64,000 nucleotides of DNA from Oscillospiraceae bacterium (lineage in GTDB: Bacteria; Bacillota; Clostridia; Oscillospirales; Oscillospiraceae), in contig WRAK01000008.1 in the NCBI GenBank assembly GCA_009780235.1, positions 1 through 64,000 of the forward strand, read 5' to 3'. Positions 24,617 through 33,761 of the stretch are shown here, piece after piece; within the stretch, counting starts at the first letter, position 1; each line of letters begins with the position of its first letter. Both the position numbers and the translations under genes were made by a program. The notes beneath the pieces are model-generated. The model ran no database searches. It was not told where the DNA came from and saw only the letters and a program-made list of their open reading frames with translations.

Positions 24617-24989
24617 GACGCCCCTCCTGATACGCATCCTCTATGACTTGAAGGATTTGTTCCTTTTCCATGCCGGCGAGCTTCAGCTCGGCCAGCAGGG
24701 TTTTGAGTTCCGATAGTGACATTTCCTTTCTCCTCTCCTTGAGTGTTTCCGCCCCCTCGTTGCTGACGAAGGCCCCCCGTCCCGGTGCCGTGACGAGAAC
24801 GCCGCTCCGTTCCAGTTCCGTATAGGCCCGCTGGACTGTGTTCGGATTCACGTTGAGCTGCACGGACAGGCCCCGCACCGAGGGCATTTTTTCCCCGCCT
24901 TGGAGTACGCCCGTGAGCAAATAACGCTCGACCTGCTGCACAATCTGCTCATAGACCGCCTGCCGGGACTGGTTGTCAATTTGGTACAT
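24609..24989 (-). CDS. GntR family regulator, YtrA subfamily
   Basis: The 126-residue protein has the GntR winged helix: YEQIVQQVERYLLTGVLQGG, then MPSVRGLSVQLNVNPNTVQR, and the GAFVS wing end. Only about 45 residues follow, the short dimerisation tail typical of YtrA. It is the first gene of the ABC operon, and such proteins repress their own operon. The tail DAYQEGRHD overlaps the start of the ATPase gene. Confidence 0.9.
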   Translation of the reverse strand: MYQIDNQSRQAVYEQIVQQVERYLLTGVLQGGEKMPSVRGLSVQLNVNPNTVQRAYTELERSGVLVTAPGRGAFVSNEGAETLKERRKEMSLSELKTLLAELKLAGMEKEQILQVIEDAYQEGRHD

Positions 24990-25031
24990 GCCGCACCTCC
25001 TTGTCGCTAGTGTTCTAGTTGTGATGGTACA

Positions 25032-25060
25032 GTTATATCATGTGGCGGATGGTTTGTCAA
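25032..25060 (-). promoter_or_regulatory. Promoter of the GntR-ABC operon
   Basis: TTGACA (25055-25060) and TATAAC (25032-25037) are 17 bp apart on the minus strand. CTAG-tgtt-CTAG (about 25006-25017), a possible YtrA-type half-site pair, lies between the start site and the gene. Confidence 0.55.
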
Positions 25061-25144
25061 GGGGGAATTTGGAGTTGGGGTGATTTTTTTGCGAGCGGGG
25101 GCGTTTCTGATTACATGTACGGTTTCTTTGTGGCACATACCACA

Positions 25145-25345
25145 AACCGCAAAGGCTCCTTTTCCAAAGGAGCTGTCGGCGTAAGCCGACTGAGGATTCA
25201 CCTTTGGAATGCCGGCGGTAGAGGGAACAAATCCTCCGTCAGGCTGCGCCTGCCACCTCCTTTGCACCACAGGCACCCCTTCCGCCGAGCCAATCGCTTC
25301 GCTCTTGGGGCGTCAGTTGGAAAAGGAGGCTTCGCAGTTTAGGGC
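25145..25345. repeat. Family D palindromic repeat module
   Basis: The segment reads GGCTCCTTTTCC/AAAGGAGC, then GTCGGCGTAAGCCGACTGAGG, and later CCTCCGTCAGGCTGCGCCTG followed by CACCTCC. This mosaic of short inverted repeats recurs around 57075-57125 and 60358-60486. It is a type of non-coding clostridial repeat. No gene was found in 24990-25503. Confidence 0.5.
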
Positions 25346-25429
25346 GTTTGCGCTGAATGCGCGGCGCGCCCCCTACAACGCACCCGGCGAAAAATTTCAC
25401 GCAGTTTTCATCTTTTTTCGGCAAACCCC

Positions 25430-25457
25430 TTGACAGCATATATAGATGCTATATAGT
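25430..25457 (+). promoter_or_regulatory. Promoter of the zinc-ribbon gene cluster with internal palindrome
   Basis: TTGACA (25430-25435) and TATAGT (25452-25457) are 16 bp apart. The palindrome ATATAG-atg-CTATAT lies across the spacer, so a repressor could bind there. Confidence 0.5.
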
Positions 25458-25503
25458 GTAATTATCAGGCAAAACGCCTAAAAATACGAAAGGGGAAAAG
25501 AAT

Positions 25504-26031
25504 ATGCGTTTTTGCACGGAATGCGGTGCGCAAATGGAAGAGGGATTGAGTTTTTGCCCGAATTGCGGCACAAAAGTAGCCGGAGCTGCACCAAACGAGG
25601 CGGCAGCATCTGCGGGAGGGAAGCCTGTGAGCAAGAAGTATCTGGCCATTGTTGCGGCGGTCGCTGTGATTGCGCTCGGCGTGTTGGGCTTTGTAATCTT
25701 CGGCGGCGGGGGATCCATTGTCGGCGAGTGGGAAATAGCGGAGATTGGCGGGGTGTCACGCGCTGAACAAGCCGAATTTGAAGCGTGGCTGGCAGATGGA
25801 GTCAATACGATTCTTTATTTTTCCGCAGACGGAAGCGGGAGCATGACTGAAGTCGAGGATCGGTGGCGTGACAGTTGGCCGTTTGAGTGGTCGGTGAATG
25901 GAAATCGCCTGACGATTATAGATGAATGGGGTCATCAAGATGTCATTGATTTTCGAGTTTCAGGCTCCAGGCTAACGATGTATGATTTTTATGGCTCTGA
26001 TGTGAATGTAATCTTTAGAAGAGTCAGGTAA
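25504..26031 (+). CDS. Zinc-ribbon membrane protein with C-terminal beta domain
   Basis: Function unknown. The 175-residue protein starts with a four-cysteine zinc ribbon (FCTECG and FCPNCG, residues 3-22). A linker follows, then one membrane helix (about 46-66). The rest is an external or cytosolic domain of about 105 residues with alternating beta strands (GSIVGEWEIAE, RLTIIDEWG, RLTMYDF) resembling small lipocalin-like stability domains. It is first of three adjacent genes that share the zinc ribbon. Confidence 0.7.
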   Translation: MRFCTECGAQMEEGLSFCPNCGTKVAGAAPNEAAASAGGKPVSKKYLAIVAAVAVIALGVLGFVIFGGGGSIVGEWEIAEIGGVSRAEQAEFEAWLADGVNTILYFSADGSGSMTEVEDRWRDSWPFEWSVNGNRLTIIDEWGHQDVIDFRVSGSRLTMYDFYGSDVNVIFRRVR

Positions 26032-26050
26032 GGAAAAGGGGGAACGGAAC

Positions 26051-26671
26051 ATGCGGTTTTGCACGAATTGCGGTACGCAATTGGAAGAAAGTCTGAGTTT
26101 CTGTCCGAATTGCGGCACAAAGGCCGGCAACGATGCGCCGAATGAGGCAGCAGGGCGCGTCGGCGTTGTTCCGAATTCGAGAGCGATGGGGATATGCGCA
26201 CAGAGAGTCGTCCTTATCATTGTTTCCACACTTGGCGTTGTGTCGATGCTTTTGCTCCCGTATCTTTCCATTTTTTCAGGTACTTTTATTGACCTGATGC
26301 GCCGGGACGAGGGGGCGTTGGGGGCGGCTCTCGCTTATCTTTTTTGCGCTTTTTATGTAGTCGTTTTAATTGTCAGCCTTGCGGGCGATAAATCTCAACC
26401 GTTTAAAAAACTCTCATTTGTGCCTGTTACAGTCGGGTTTATGCAGAGCCTTATTCTGATTCGGACAGTTTATTATTTTGCTGAACGACGTCTTTTCCCG
26501 TACTGGCCGCCGCCACCGCAATGGGCATGGCACCATAGATATGCAGAGGTCGGTATATCCGACTGGGTATCGGCACTTGGCGCAGGTGCATTTATCAACC
26601 TTGTTGCGGCGGTGGCCCTGTGTATCGTACCTTTTATTAAGTGGACAAAAAATCAAGCGAAAGGAGGCTGA
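26051..26671 (+). CDS. Zinc-ribbon multi-pass membrane protein
   Basis: Function unknown. The 206-residue protein opens with nearly the same zinc ribbon as its upstream neighbour (FCTNCGTQLEESLSFCPNCG), then four predicted membrane helices ending at about residue 200. AGGAAAAGGGGG lies before the ATG. The shared N terminus suggests duplication, or recruitment to the same partner. Confidence 0.7.
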   Translation: MRFCTNCGTQLEESLSFCPNCGTKAGNDAPNEAAGRVGVVPNSRAMGICAQRVVLIIVSTLGVVSMLLLPYLSIFSGTFIDLMRRDEGALGAALAYLFCAFYVVVLIVSLAGDKSQPFKKLSFVPVTVGFMQSLILIRTVYYFAERRLFPYWPPPPQWAWHHRYAEVGISDWVSALGAGAFINLVAAVALCIVPFIKWTKNQAKGG

Positions 26672-26676
26672 ACACA

Positions 26677-27087
26677 ATGCCAAACTTCTTAGACAAAGTA
26701 GCCGGCGGCATCAACAAAGGCGTTGCCACCGTCAGCGCGAACTCCAAGGCCATGATGGAGAAATCACAAGTCAAAACCATCATCAAAAACCTCGAAACGG
26801 AACGCAAGCAACTCGCCGAGCTCTTAGGCATGAAGCTCTACGAAACCTGTACCGAAAGCGGCGAAACGCTTGCAGACGAGAGCATGGCGAACTTCATTAC
26901 AGAAATCAAAAAGCGGCTTGACGGCATCTCCGAGCAAGAGGCGGCTCTTCTGCGCATTGAGGAGGAGCTCAGCCGAGTAACGGGGGCAAAGCCCGCAGTC
27001 AGCGGCGATGGGGTTGCCTGCGCTTGCGGGCACACGGCTCCGCAAGGGGCAAAGTTTTGTGCCAAGTGCGGGAACACCTTGGTGTAG
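26677..27087 (+). CDS. Coiled-coil protein with C-terminal zinc ribbon
   Basis: Function unknown. The 136-residue soluble protein has a helical coiled-coil region (about residues 20-95: KTIIKNLETERKQLAELLG and similar). It ends in a zinc ribbon (CACGHTAPQGAKFCAKCG). The order of domains is thus the reverse of its two neighbours. The ATG is chosen with AAAGGAGG upstream. Its stop codon TAG is part of a family C GTAGGGG element. Confidence 0.7.
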   Translation: MPNFLDKVAGGINKGVATVSANSKAMMEKSQVKTIIKNLETERKQLAELLGMKLYETCTESGETLADESMANFITEIKKRLDGISEQEAALLRIEEELSRVTGAKPAVSGDGVACACGHTAPQGAKFCAKCGNTLV

Positions 27088-27190
27088 GGGCGGAGTTCCG
27101 TCCTCGTCCGTCAACCCACATGATTGAAACAAACAGACGGCCAAAGGCCGCCCCTGCAGCACGGGACAACCCATAGGGGCGGCCTTTGGC
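27083..27190. repeat. Family C element cluster
   Basis: GTAGGGGCGG at 27083, GACGGCCAAAGGCCGCCCC at about 27132-27150 and AGGGGCGGCCTTTGGCCGTC at about 27175 stand in alternating orientation. Another copy (AGGAGCGGCCGGGCCGGTCG) is near 27281-27312. No gene lies in 27088-27432. Confidence 0.55.
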
Positions 27191-27363
27191 CGTCCGCACG
27201 TTTTCATCGTGCCGTGTGCGGAACCTATAAGATGATGCGGTGCGCTGTGGGCATCGCACCCTACGGGTTACGTATCTTGCAGGAGCGGCCGGGCCGGTCG
27301 CCCCCACAGAGGACAACCCCCTGCAACAACGCATTCCTTATGCCATTTTTTCTCCCGCAAACG

Positions 27364-27390
27364 TTGACTTTTGCCGCAATTTGGTATAAT
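27364..27390 (+). promoter_or_regulatory. Promoter of the gatCAB-aspS operon
   Basis: TTGACT (27364-27369) and TATAAT (27385-27390) are 15 bp apart. TGG directly before TATAAT gives an extended -10, which can offset the short spacer. Confidence 0.6.
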
Positions 27391-27432
27391 GTATGGGGAT
27401 AGACATTTTTTACAAAGGGGGCAACCCAGCAG

Positions 27433-27720
27433 ATGAAAATTACAGAAGAACTTATCGCCTACGTCGCGGATTTGGCCCAAATCGAGCTGAATGACGCGCA
27501 AAAATCGCTCATGTTCCACGAGTTGGGACAGATTTTAGGCTACATGGACGTACTCAACACTACGGACACAGAGGGCATAGAGCCGATGACCCATGTGTTC
27601 CCCGTCACGAATGTCATGCGGCCCGACGTAGTAACAGGGGCATACGACAGGGCAAGCCTGCTCGCGGGTGCGCCGGAATGTACAGATGAGGCATTCGTCG
27701 TGCCTCGGACTGTAGGTTAG
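27433..27720 (+). CDS. gatC: Asp-tRNA(Asn)/Glu-tRNA(Gln) amidotransferase subunit C
   Basis: The 95-residue subunit stabilises the GatA-GatB complex. It shows the family start (ITEELIAYVADLAQIELND), MDVLNTTDTEGIEPMTHV, and the C-terminal AFVVPRTVG that wraps GatA. It is the first gene of a four-gene operon. Confidence 0.95.
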   Translation: MKITEELIAYVADLAQIELNDAQKSLMFHELGQILGYMDVLNTTDTEGIEPMTHVFPVTNVMRPDVVTGAYDRASLLAGAPECTDEAFVVPRTVG

Positions 27721-27730
27721 GGGGCGCACA

Positions 27731-29209
27731 ATGCGAATTGAGAATATAACAGCCCTGGAGTTGGGGCAAAAAATGCAATCGGGCGAAGTAGCAGTTGCCG
27801 ACGCGGTCACGTCCGCGCTGGATGCCATCGCATCTCAAGACGGCCGGCTCAACGCCTTTATCACCGTCTGCGAGCGGGAGGATTTGCTCGCTCGTGCGGC
27901 GGAAGTGCAGGCGGGCATCAAAAACGGGACGCTGACCTCGCCGCTGGCGGGTGTGCCGATTGCAATCAAAGATAACATCTGCACCAAAGGGCTGCGCACG
28001 ACCGCGGCCTCGAAGATGCTGCACAACTTCACCCCGCCCTACAGCGCGACGGCAGTCGAACGTCTGGAAGCGGCCGGGATGATAGTCATCGGCAAACTCA
28101 ACATGGATGAGTTCGCCATGGGTTCCTCCTCCGAGACCTCCTATTTCGGCCCGGTGAAGAACCCGTGGGACTTAAAGCGTGTTCCCGGCGGCTCCTCCGG
28201 CGGGGGTGCGGCGGCGATTGCGGGCGGTGAAATTTGCGTTGCCCTCTGTTCGGACACGGGCGGGAGCATTCGTCAACCCGCGTCCCATTGCGGCGTAGTC
28301 GGGTTTAAGCCCACTTACGGCGTTGTCTCCCGCTACGGCGGCATCGGCTATGCCTCATCGCTCGACCAAATCGGCCCCATGGCGCGGGACGTGGCGGATA
28401 TCGCGGCCTTGATGGATGCGATGAAAGGCAAAGACCCGCTCGACAGCACATCCTTAGATGTAGCTGAGACACGGGAGAGCTATCTCGCAGGTCTCACGGG
28501 CGACATCAAGGGCAAACGCATCGGTCTCCCGAAAGAATGTTTCGGTGACGGCGTGGATGCGGGTGTGAAAAAACGCGTCCTCGAAGCCGCCGATATACTG
28601 GCGGCGCAGGGGGCGGTGATTGCGGAAATCAGTATGCCTTTCCTCGACTACGTCATCCCCGCCTATTATGTGATTGCGACGGCAGAAGCGAGCTCGAACC
28701 TCGCCCGCTTTGACGGCGTGAAATACGGTTACCGTGCCGAGGGTGCCGCAAGCGTAGAATCCCTCTACCGCAAAACGCGGAGTGAAGGCTTCGGCGCAGA
28801 AGTCATCAAGCGGATTTTGCTGGGGACGTTCGTGCTGTCCTCCGGCTATTACGATGCCTACTATAATAAGGCTTTGAAAGTGCGGGGTCTCATCAAACAG
28901 CAGTTTGATGCCTTGTTCGAGGCCTACGACGCCATCCTCTGTCCGAACGCACCTTATACCGCCCCGCTTGTGGGTGAGGAGACGGATGCTTTGCAGCGGT
29001 ACCTCTCGGATATCTTCACCGCCTCGGTCAATCTGGCGGGTCTGCCCGCGCTCTCGCTCCCCTGCGGATTTGACACGAAGGGGATGCCCGTGGGGGCGCA
29101 GATTATCGGTAAGCCCTTGGCTGACGGCGCGGTATTGAACCTCGGCTATGCACTTCAGCAAGTGACGGACTACCACAAGCAAATTCCGAGAGAGGGGGCG
29201 GCAGTATGA
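27731..29209 (+). CDS. gatA: Asp-tRNA(Asn)/Glu-tRNA(Gln) amidotransferase subunit A
   Basis: The 492-residue amidase releases ammonia from glutamine for transamidation. The catalytic Lys lies in GVPIAIKDN and the amidase signature in GGSSGGGAAAIAGGEICVA, with the serines in DTGGSIRQPASHCG. It follows gatC by 10 bp and overlaps gatB by 4 bp (ATGA), so it is coupled to its partner. Confidence 0.96.
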   Translation: MRIENITALELGQKMQSGEVAVADAVTSALDAIASQDGRLNAFITVCEREDLLARAAEVQAGIKNGTLTSPLAGVPIAIKDNICTKGLRTTAASKMLHNFTPPYSATAVERLEAAGMIVIGKLNMDEFAMGSSSETSYFGPVKNPWDLKRVPGGSSGGGAAAIAGGEICVALCSDTGGSIRQPASHCGVVGFKPTYGVVSRYGGIGYASSLDQIGPMARDVADIAALMDAMKGKDPLDSTSLDVAETRESYLAGLTGDIKGKRIGLPKECFGDGVDAGVKKRVLEAADILAAQGAVIAEISMPFLDYVIPAYYVIATAEASSNLARFDGVKYGYRAEGAASVESLYRKTRSEGFGAEVIKRILLGTFVLSSGYYDAYYNKALKVRGLIKQQFDALFEAYDAILCPNAPYTAPLVGEETDALQRYLSDIFTASVNLAGLPALSLPCGFDTKGMPVGAQIIGKPLADGAVLNLGYALQQVTDYHKQIPREGAAV

Positions 29210-30642
29210 GTTGGGATATCGTAATCGGATTGGAAGTACACGTAGAACTGTCCACCCGCTCCAAGATTTTCTGCGGCTGCCCGACTGACTTTGGTGCCGC
29301 GCCCAATACGCAATGCTGCCCGATTTGCATCGGAATGCCGGGCGCGTTGCCCGTTCTGAACGAAAAGGTACTGGAATACGCCGTCAAGGCGGGGCTTGCG
29401 CTGGATTGTGAGATTCAGCGGAACAACCAGTTTGACCGCAAGCACTATTTCTATCCCGACTTGCCGAAAGCCTATCAAAATTCGCAGCTCTATCTGCCTT
29501 ACTGCAAGGACGGCCATGTAGACCTCACACTCTCCTCCGGCGAGACGAAGCGGATACGCATCCGCGGGATTCACATGGAAGAGGATGCGGGTAAGCTCAT
29601 CCACTCCCCGGCGGGGGATTGCACCTATCTCGACTACAACAGAGGCTGTGTGCCGCTGATTGAAATCGTCTCTCAGCCGGACATGTGTTCGGCGGAAGAA
29701 GCCGTTGCCTACGTATCGCACATCAAGTCTACGTTGGAGTATCTGGAAGTCTCGGACTGCCAGATGCAGGAGGGCTCCCTCCGTGCAGACGTGAACCTCT
29801 CCGTCAAACCCGGAGGTAGTGAGGAGCTGGGGACACGGACGGAGATGAAGAACCTCAACTCGTTTAGAGCCATAGAGCGGGCCATCGCTTTCGAGGCCGA
29901 GCGGCATATCGCCATCCTCGAAGACGGCGGCGCGGTGAAGCAGGAGACACGGCGTTGGGATGACAACAAGGGCCAATCCTTCGCCATGCGCTCGAAAGAG
30001 AACGCACAGGACTACCGCTACTTCCCCGACCCCGACCTCCCGCCCCTCGTGGTGGAAGATGCGTTCATCGAACGGCTCCGTGCAAACCTGCCGGAATTCG
30101 CGGCGGCGAAAGCCGCGCGGTTCGTGGCGGAGTGCGGCCTGAATCCCACGGACGCGGCAACGATCACGGCGGACAAAACGATAGCGGCCCTGTTCGAGGA
30201 CACCGCCGCCCTCGCCAAATCGGCGAAAGAAGTCTCCGCTTGGATGTTGGGCGACATGATGTATCACATGAGCGACCGGGGGATGGATTCCGGTGCGTTG
30301 CAGATAAAACCCGCCGCCTTTGCGGCATTTGTGGGTGCCGTTACGGACGGACAAATCAACCGCACGGCGGGCAAGAAAGTCTTTGAGTACGTGTTTGACG
30401 GCGGCGATGACGTGGCCGGGTATATCGCCGAACACGGCCTGCTCCAAATCAGCGACGACGGCGCAATCGGCGCGGCGGTGGACAAGGTGCTGGCCGCCAA
30501 TGAGAAAGCCGTGGCCGAGTACCGAGAGGGTAAGACGAAAGCCTTTGGGTTTTTAGTCGGGCAGGTGATGAAAGACTTACAGGGCAAGGGCAACCCGGGA
30601 CAGATTAACGCGATGCTAAAAGAAAAGCTGGAAGAGGTATAG
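29206..30642 (+). CDS. gatB: Asp-tRNA(Asn)/Glu-tRNA(Gln) amidotransferase subunit B
   Basis: The 478-residue subunit binds the mischarged tRNA, phosphorylates its side chain and transfers ammonia to it. The start IVIGLEVHVELSTRSKIFCG carries the metal-binding residues. CCPICIGMPGALPVLN, GVPLIEIVSQPDM and the C-terminal YqeY-like tail (GKTKAFGFLVGQVMKDLQGK) are present. Complete. Confidence 0.96.
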   Translation: MSWDIVIGLEVHVELSTRSKIFCGCPTDFGAAPNTQCCPICIGMPGALPVLNEKVLEYAVKAGLALDCEIQRNNQFDRKHYFYPDLPKAYQNSQLYLPYCKDGHVDLTLSSGETKRIRIRGIHMEEDAGKLIHSPAGDCTYLDYNRGCVPLIEIVSQPDMCSAEEAVAYVSHIKSTLEYLEVSDCQMQEGSLRADVNLSVKPGGSEELGTRTEMKNLNSFRAIERAIAFEAERHIAILEDGGAVKQETRRWDDNKGQSFAMRSKENAQDYRYFPDPDLPPLVVEDAFIERLRANLPEFAAAKAARFVAECGLNPTDAATITADKTIAALFEDTAALAKSAKEVSAWMLGDMMYHMSDRGMDSGALQIKPAAFAAFVGAVTDGQINRTAGKKVFEYVFDGGDDVAGYIAEHGLLQISDDGAIGAAVDKVLAANEKAVAEYREGKTKAFGFLVGQVMKDLQGKGNPGQINAMLKEKLEEV

Positions 30643-30643
30643 T

Positions 30644-32386
30644 ATGAACACATACAGAACACACAACTGCGGGGAACTCCGCAAAGGCGACATCGGCTCC
30701 GCTCCCGTCAAGCTGGCGGGCTGGGTGGACACCATCCGTGACCACGGCGGCGTAATTTTCATCGCATTGCGTGACCACTTCGGTATCACGCAAATCGTCA
30801 TCAATGACGATGCCCTATTGCAAGGCGTCGGGCGGGAGAGCGTTATCTCCGTCGAGGGCGTCCTGCGGGAGCGGGCGGCGGACACGGTGGACGCAAAGCT
30901 CGCAACGGGCGAAGTGGAGCTCAAAGTCGCGCGGCTCGCATTGCTCGGCAAGTCGCACACGCAACTCCCTTTCGAGGTAAGCGAGTCCACCAAAACACGG
31001 GAGGACGTGCGCCTCAAATACCGCTTCCTTGACCTGCGCAACCCCGCCGTACACGGCAACATCGTCAAACGGTCGGAGATTACGCAGTTTATCCGCAACA
31101 AGATGACAGAGCTGGGCTTTTTGGAAATGCAGACCCCGATTCTCACCGTCTCCTCGCCCGAGGGGGCCAGAGACTATCTCGTCCCCAGCCGCAAGCACAA
31201 GGGCATGTTCTACGCCCTGCCGCAGGCACCGCAGATTTTCAAGCAACTGCTTATGGTGTCCGGTTTTGACAAGTATTTCCAGATTGCCCCCTGTTTCCGG
31301 GACGAGGACTCCCGCGCCGACCGCTCACCGGGCGAGTTCTATCAGCTCGACTTCGAGATGAGCTTCGCCACGCAGGAAGATGTCTTCGCCGTCGCGGAGA
31401 CGGTGATGTACGAGACCTTCACCGCGTTCACGGACAAGCGCGTCAGCCCCGCACCGTTTCAGCGGATTCCCTATGCCGAGTGTATGCTCAAATACGGCAC
31501 GGACAAGCCGGACTTGCGCAATCCGTTGGAGAATGTGGATTTGACGGACTTCTTCGCAGGTGTAGACTTTGCGCCGTTTAAGAATAAACCCGTGCGGGGC
31601 ATCGTCGCCCCAAACTGCGCCGGGTCGTCTAAGGGCTTTTTTGAGAAAATGCTGGCCTTTGCGACTGAGATTGGCATGAAAGGTCTCGGCTACATCTCCG
31701 TACTCGCGGGCATGGAACTGAAAGGGCCGATTGTGAAGTTCCTTTCGCCGGAACAACAGGCATCGCTGATTGACCGGCTCGGCCTCAAGGAGAACGACAC
31801 CCTCTTTTTCATCTGCGATGCCCTCAAACTCGTGGACAAGCTCGCCGGGCAAATCCGCTCCGAACTGGGCGTGCGCTTGGATTTGATTGCCAAGGACGTG
31901 TACGAATTTTGCTTCGTCACCGACTACCCCATGTACGAGCGCAATGAGGACAGCGGTCAAATCGAGTTCACCCACAACCCGTTTTCGATGCCGCAGGGCG
32001 AGTTGGAGGCCTTGGAAACGCTCGACCCGCTGGAGATTAAGGCGTATCAGTACGATATCGTATGCAACGGCGTAGAGCTGTCCTCGGGTGCCGTGCGGAA
32101 CCATCGGCCAGACGTGATGGTAAAGGCCTTTGAACTCGCGGGCTACACGCAGGCGGACATTGAGCGGGAGTTTACAGCCCTGTTCAACGCGTTCCAGTAC
32201 GGCGCACCGCCCCATGCGGGCATGGCACCGGGCTTAGACCGGATTGTGATGCTGCTCACGGAGCAGGAGAGTATTCGGGAGGTTATTGCATTTCCGATGA
32301 ATGCGAATGCGCAGGATTTGCTGTTGGGCGCGCCCGCTCCGGTGACGGAAGCGCAGCTGCGTGAGGTGCATGTGAAGATTCGGTAG
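30644..32386 (+). CDS. aspS: Aspartyl-tRNA synthetase
   Basis: The 580-residue class IIb enzyme has an N-terminal OB fold (LAGWVDTIRDHGGVIFIALRD, split here for length). The motif 2 region reads FRDEDSRADRSPGEFYQLDF, and a GAD insertion domain is present. Motif 3 is GMAPGLDRIVMLL. Because it is encoded next to gatCAB, it may also charge tRNA-Asn with Asp for conversion to Asn; whether an AsnRS exists elsewhere cannot be known. The ATG is one base after the gatB stop. Confidence 0.95.
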   Translation: MNTYRTHNCGELRKGDIGSAPVKLAGWVDTIRDHGGVIFIALRDHFGITQIVINDDALLQGVGRESVISVEGVLRERAADTVDAKLATGEVELKVARLALLGKSHTQLPFEVSESTKTREDVRLKYRFLDLRNPAVHGNIVKRSEITQFIRNKMTELGFLEMQTPILTVSSPEGARDYLVPSRKHKGMFYALPQAPQIFKQLLMVSGFDKYFQIAPCFRDEDSRADRSPGEFYQLDFEMSFATQEDVFAVAETVMYETFTAFTDKRVSPAPFQRIPYAECMLKYGTDKPDLRNPLENVDLTDFFAGVDFAPFKNKPVRGIVAPNCAGSSKGFFEKMLAFATEIGMKGLGYISVLAGMELKGPIVKFLSPEQQASLIDRLGLKENDTLFFICDALKLVDKLAGQIRSELGVRLDLIAKDVYEFCFVTDYPMYERNEDSGQIEFTHNPFSMPQGELEALETLDPLEIKAYQYDIVCNGVELSSGAVRNHRPDVMVKAFELAGYTQADIEREFTALFNAFQYGAPPHAGMAPGLDRIVMLLTEQESIREVIAFPMNANAQDLLLGAPAPVTEAQLREVHVKIR

Positions 32387-32397
32387 TGAACGTGAGA

Positions 32398-32426
32398 AAA
32401 GAGCAGCCGGGAGGCTGCTCTTTTTT
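32398..32426 (+). terminator. Terminator of the gatCAB-aspS operon
   Basis: AGAGCAGCC-ggga-GGCTGCTCT is followed by TTTTT. Confidence 0.8.
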
Positions 32427-32524
32427 GTTTGCGGGGGACGGCCGAGAGCGGCCGCCCGTGCGTTTTCTGTTTTTGCTACGTTGGGTTCGCCTCGTCGGCG
32501 GAGCAAACCCGGCGTAACAACATA

Positions 32525-32556
32525 GAAAAAACAGACGGCCAACTAACAGCCGTCTG
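32525..32556 (-). terminator. Terminator of the oxidative-stress operon
   Basis: CAGACGGC and GCCGTCTG form a stem followed on the minus strand by a run of T. A palindromic family A fragment (TACGTTGGG...CCCGGCGTAAC) lies next to it at about 32477-32518. Confidence 0.7.
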
Positions 32557-32574
32557 CTCTTCACATCAATCACG

Positions 32575-32949
32575 TTACACGTCCGTCTTCCACATCCCAT
32601 GCAGATTACAATACGCATACACCGCCACCGGCGCATCGTCGATGAACGTAAACCGACAAATCGGCTCTTCGCCGATTTTGAGCATCTTCCGCTGACCGCC
32701 GTTTGCCGTCTCGACGTATACAAAAGAAATATGATGCTCCGGCAGCATCGGGTGCAAGATACTGCCGACGTGGACCGTTAGCACGCCGTCTTCCGTCTTG
32801 ACAGCGGGCAGATGCTTCTCCACGGCCGCCTCTTCGGTGTTGGGGATGAGTTCCGTCATCGGCTCGCCGCAGCATATCATGGGAACGCCGCTGCTCTCAA
32901 TCAGCCCGGTCAGGTTGCCGCAAATCTTACAGAGAAAAAATTTCTTCAT
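32575..32949 (-). CDS. dfx: Desulfoferrodoxin (superoxide reductase)
   Basis: The 124-residue enzyme reduces superoxide to peroxide without making oxygen. The N-terminal desulforedoxin site has CKICGN and CCGEPM. The catalytic centre has the His ligands in EKHLPAV and HPMLPEHHISF and the Cys in YCNLHGMW. It is the last gene of the operon that runs from the Fur-type regulator and receives electrons from the rubredoxin encoded just upstream. Confidence 0.95.
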   Translation of the reverse strand: MKKFFLCKICGNLTGLIESSGVPMICCGEPMTELIPNTEEAAVEKHLPAVKTEDGVLTVHVGSILHPMLPEHHISFVYVETANGGQRKMLKIGEEPICRFTFIDDAPVAVYAYCNLHGMWKTDV

Positions 32950-32970
32950 CGTGGTCTCTCCTCTTTCCTT

Positions 32971-33129
32971 TTACTCGTCTGCGGTAAACTCTTCTTTTCC
33001 TGCCCCGCAGAGCGGACAGACAAAGTCGTCCGGCAAATCGTCCCACTTCGTGCCGGGGGCGATGCCGTTGTCCTCGTCTCCGACGGTCTCGTCGTAGACC
33101 CAGCTGCACACGTCACATACATACTTCAT
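32971..33129 (-). CDS. Rubredoxin
   Basis: The 52-residue electron carrier was read directly from the minus strand. It starts [14 protein letters not shown], has [20 protein letters not shown] in the middle, and ends CGAGKEEF. The two CxxC pairs bind one iron. It lies 21 bp before desulfoferrodoxin and 89 bp after rubrerythrin, and is the likely donor for both. Its ribosome-binding site is AAGGAGGA. Confidence 0.93.
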   Translation of the reverse strand: MKYVCDVCSWVYDETVGDEDNGIAPGTKWDDLPDDFVCPLCGAGKEEFTADE

Positions 33130-33218
33130 AGTTCTTGTCCTCCTTTTTGATGGTTAAACCGATTCCTTCCCTGCGTCCCTCCCTGCCGTAAGCGGGGCGT
33201 GACACAGGGCTTTTCGTT

Positions 33219-33761
33219 CTAATAGTTGATAACGCGCAATTCAAAGTGTGCCTGCGGGTGGTCACAGACCGGGCAGTCCGCGGGCGCGGTCTCACCGTCC
33301 GCAATGTGTCCGCAGTTGCGGCAAATCCAAATGGCCTTCTCGCGCTTTGCAAAGACGGCACCCGTCTCCACATTCGCCAACAGTTTGAGGTAACGCTCCT
33401 CGTGCTCTTTCTCAATCGCACCGACACCATCGAACAGAACAGCGATGTCATCGAAGCCCTCTGCCCGCGCGTCGGCGGCCATGCGTTTGTACATTTCCGT
33501 CCACTCGTCGTTCTCCCCGGCGGCGGCCGCTTTGAGGTTCTCCATCGTCGAGGGAATCGCTCCGCCGCAGAGGAGTTTGAACCAGATTTTGGCGTGCTCT
33601 TTCTCGTTGTTCGCCGTCTCTTCGAAGATGGCGGCGATTTGCTCAAAGCCGTCCTTTTTTGCCTTGGAGGCGAAGTAGGTATACTTGTTCCGCGCCTGGC
33701 TCTCGCCGGCGAAGGCTTCCCATAGGTTTTTCTCGGTCTTGGTTCCTTTTAAGTTTGACAT
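33219..33761 (-). CDS. rbr: Rubrerythrin
   Basis: The 180-residue peroxidase has the classical order. A ferritin-like diiron domain comes first, with ligands in FAGESQARNKY, NNEKEHAKIW and IEKEHEERY. A rubredoxin site follows (WICRNCGH and CPVCDHP). Its ATG follows the DUF454 stop directly, and its GGAGG lies inside that upstream gene, so translation is coupled. Confidence 0.95.
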   Translation of the reverse strand: MSNLKGTKTEKNLWEAFAGESQARNKYTYFASKAKKDGFEQIAAIFEETANNEKEHAKIWFKLLCGGAIPSTMENLKAAAAGENDEWTEMYKRMAADARAEGFDDIAVLFDGVGAIEKEHEERYLKLLANVETGAVFAKREKAIWICRNCGHIADGETAPADCPVCDHPQAHFELRVINY

